Shown here: piece by piece, positions 63,057 through 64,000 of the stretch
Position numbering within the stretch: the stretch's first letter is position 1
Layout of the letters: every line of letters starts with the position of its first letter
DNA from: Pleomorphomonas sp.
GTDB taxonomy: Bacteria; Pseudomonadota; Alphaproteobacteria; Rhizobiales; Pleomorphomonadaceae
DNA length: 64,000 nucleotides
Assembly (NCBI GenBank): GCA_029976075.1
Contig: JARKNW010000012.1
Coordinates: 141,190 to 205,189, forward strand
Direction: 5' to 3'
Program-made: the position numbers and the translations under genes
The notes under the pieces: model-generated
What the model saw: the letters and a program-made list of their open reading frames with translations, nothing else
What the model was told of the DNA's origin: nothing
The model's database searches: none

Positions 63057-63248
63057 TCAGATCTTGTCGATGGTATCCTTGAGGGCTTCCTTGCCCTTTC
63101 CGACGGCCTTCTGGGTATCGCCCTTGGCCTCCTGAATGTCGCCTTCGACCTTCAGCTCCGGATCATCCAGCGCCTTGCCAGCGGCCCGCTTGGCCTTGCC
63201 GACGGCTTCGTTGGTATAGCCTTTGATCTTGTCGGTGGTGGAACTCAT
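63057..63248 (-). CDS. CsbD family stress protein
   Basis: A 63-residue highly charged CsbD-like protein: MSSTTDKIKGYTNEAVGKAKRAAGKALDDPELKVEGDIQEAKGDTQKAVGKGKEALKDTIDKI contains the family's repeated G-x2-N/D-x2-VGK and KVEGxxQxxKG patterns. Members are induced in general stress in many bacteria; the biochemical role is unknown. It is monocistronic. The first codons follow AAGGGAGATCGTC, a good ribosome site. Confidence 0.93.
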   Translation of the reverse strand: MSSTTDKIKGYTNEAVGKAKRAAGKALDDPELKVEGDIQEAKGDTQKAVGKGKEALKDTIDKI

Positions 63249-63600
63249 GACGATCTCCCTTCACGTCTCATGAAAGTTTCGGTTCGGGGAACCGTGGATG
63301 AAACGTGGGCTGGGCTATCTGGTTCCGAGCGAAGTTTCTTGGCCCTCCTCACCTTTGGGTGAAGAGGGGGCTCGCGCCGTTCGTTCGCGAAGTGGCGGGG
63401 AGGAGAAATCCGAGTCGGAGCCGGGATCAACCGCAAGCATCCGCGCGCCTGCCTTCGGTCAATGCATCATGTTAGCTTATGTTATGAACGACAAAGCCCT
63501 CCGGAGTTTACTCACGGAGGGCTTTTGTTTGTGTTCTGCTTGTGTGTGAAGAGATTATGTCGTGTGGTTTGGTATGTATCTTGTTGTCTTGTCCTTTGCA
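63249..63600. other. Intergenic region between csbD and the rRNA operon
   Basis: A 352-base gap with the terminator hairpin at 63493-63525. The csbD promoter should lie near 63260-63330. No further gene is seen. Confidence 0.4.
63493..63525. terminator. Terminator of the rRNA operon (hairpin)
   Basis: An 11-bp perfect stem (AAAGCCCTCCG / CGGAGGGCTTT) with an inner GAGT/ACTC stem and a short loop, about 76 bases downstream of the 5S gene on the minus strand. T-runs flank both sides (CTTTTGTTT on plus, GGCTTTG on minus), so it can act in both directions. Confidence 0.75.
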
Positions 63601-63719
63601 GGCCTGGCAGCGACCTACTCTCCCGCGTCTTGAGACGGAGTACCATTGGCGCTGGGGAGTTTCACGGCCGAGTTCGGGATGGGATCGGGTGCATTTCTCC
63701 CCGCCATGACCACCAGGCC
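63601..63719 (-). rRNA. rrf: 5S ribosomal RNA
   Basis: On the minus strand the sequence begins GGCCTGGTGGTCATGGCGGG, contains the conserved ATCCCATCCCGAACTCGG loop region, and ends CGGGAGAGTAGGTCGCTGCC with pairing termini. Length about 119 bases. Ends are estimated from terminal pairing. Confidence 0.95.
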
Positions 63720-63848
63720 GGCGAAGGGCAAGAGCTCGGCATCCTTTTGTGAGGTTGCTGAGCGTAAAGATTGGTCTTTGGCGATGGTTTGTTGGCCATC
63801 GGATCGTTGGTTAGTGTCTTGTCATCCTATTGGGATGGACAGGGATAA

Positions 63849-64000
63849 TGAGAGCGATAAAGCCGATCGAGCTATTAGTACCGGTAAGCTTCACGCATTG
63901 CTGCGCTTCCACACCCGGCCTATCGACGTGGTGGTCTTCCACGGCTCTGATAGGGAGCACTGGTTTTGAGGTTCGTTTCCCGCTTAGATGCCTTCAGCGG
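63849..64000 (-). rRNA. rrl: 23S ribosomal RNA, 3' end (cut by window edge)
   Basis: The minus strand from the right edge matches the conserved 3' end of 23S rRNA: GCTGAAGGCATCTAAGCGGG, AACCAGTGCTCCCTATCAGAG-type sequence, CGTGAAGCTTACCGGTACT and AATAGCTCGATCGGCTTTAT. The 3' end near 63849 is approximate. The 129-base spacer to 5S holds no tRNA. Confidence 0.95.

Noticed and set aside
1..64000. CRISPR arrays, insertion sequences, prophage genes, integrase next to the tRNA genes
   Set aside because: No regularly spaced repeats, terminal inverted repeats with transposase, or attachment-site duplications were seen; the three tRNA genes have ordinary flanks.

Overview
The window looks like a chromosomal segment of a GC-rich alphaproteobacterium of the order Hyphomicrobiales (Rhizobiales). 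The lineage call rests on gene content and order: htpX-rsmB-heparinase-purH, hemC-hemD-mic60-hemY, MbfA, an EtfB-type lysine methyltransferase, and tspO, CsbD and YggT/YggU homologues of alphaproteobacterial type. The genus cannot be fixed by reading alone. Almost everything is chromosomal housekeeping or carbohydrate metabolism. I see no phage, integron, transposase, CRISPR array or defence island.

Layout. 1-1.3 kb: 5' part of pyruvate carboxylase (minus, cut by the window edge). 1.6-6.9 kb (minus): osmoregulated periplasmic glucan genes opgG-opgH, a DeoR-type regulator and a peptide deformylase homologue whose metal site is degenerate. 7.2-11.3 kb (plus): a small secreted protein, YciI, EVE-domain protein, EtfB-type lysine methyltransferase and acetyl-CoA synthetase. 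11.3-15.3 kb (minus): a tight five-gene unit PepSY protein - cytochrome b561 - response regulator - histidine kinase - MbfA, with tandem 11-bp-phased repeats upstream. 15.4-21.4 kb (minus): htpX-rsmB-heparinase II/III-purH. 21.5-24.6 kb (plus): SDHAF4, DsbB-like, Sco, a 56-residue membrane protein, TusA, and a zinc-type substrate-binding protein behind a perfect Zur-like palindrome.

24.7-35.6 kb is a carbohydrate locus: GH36 alpha-galactosidase and an AGE-fold sugar isomerase (plus), a ribose-type ABC transporter (minus), an FGGY kinase (plus), and a PfkB kinase with a class I DeoC/LacD-like aldolase (minus). Together they could import a galactoside or hexose, isomerise it, phosphorylate it and cleave it, as LacC/LacD or the sulfoglycolytic YihS/YihV/YihT do; the substrate is unknown. 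35.9-44.4 kb: a rubredoxin/ferredoxin-reductase-like flavoprotein, gpsA-tsaD (minus) and the divergent hemC-hemD/mic60-hemY operon, in which hemD and mic60 form one uninterrupted reading frame.

44.5-50.3 kb: tRNA-Thr(CGU), rubrerythrin, a SecD-SecF fusion, a possible small membrane protein and a YbaL-type cation/proton antiporter. 50.4-56.6 kb (minus): a second ribose-type sugar locus, lacI-SBP-ATPase-permease-ROK kinase, with palindromic sites. 56.9-63.2 kb: tRNA-Ala(CGC), YggT, YggU, Trm112-like, Lon-N domain protein, CnoX/YbbN, prolyl-tRNA editing protein, tRNA-Gly(GCC), TspO, a cytoplasmic GH13 alpha-amylase and CsbD. 63.6-64 kb: 5S rRNA and the 3' end of 23S rRNA (minus), so an rRNA operon enters from the right edge.

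No clearly undescribed defence or mobile system was found. The best leads are the hemD-mic60 gene fusion with its internal start, the MbfA two-component operon with its putative response-regulator site, and the isomerase/kinase/aldolase sugar locus.
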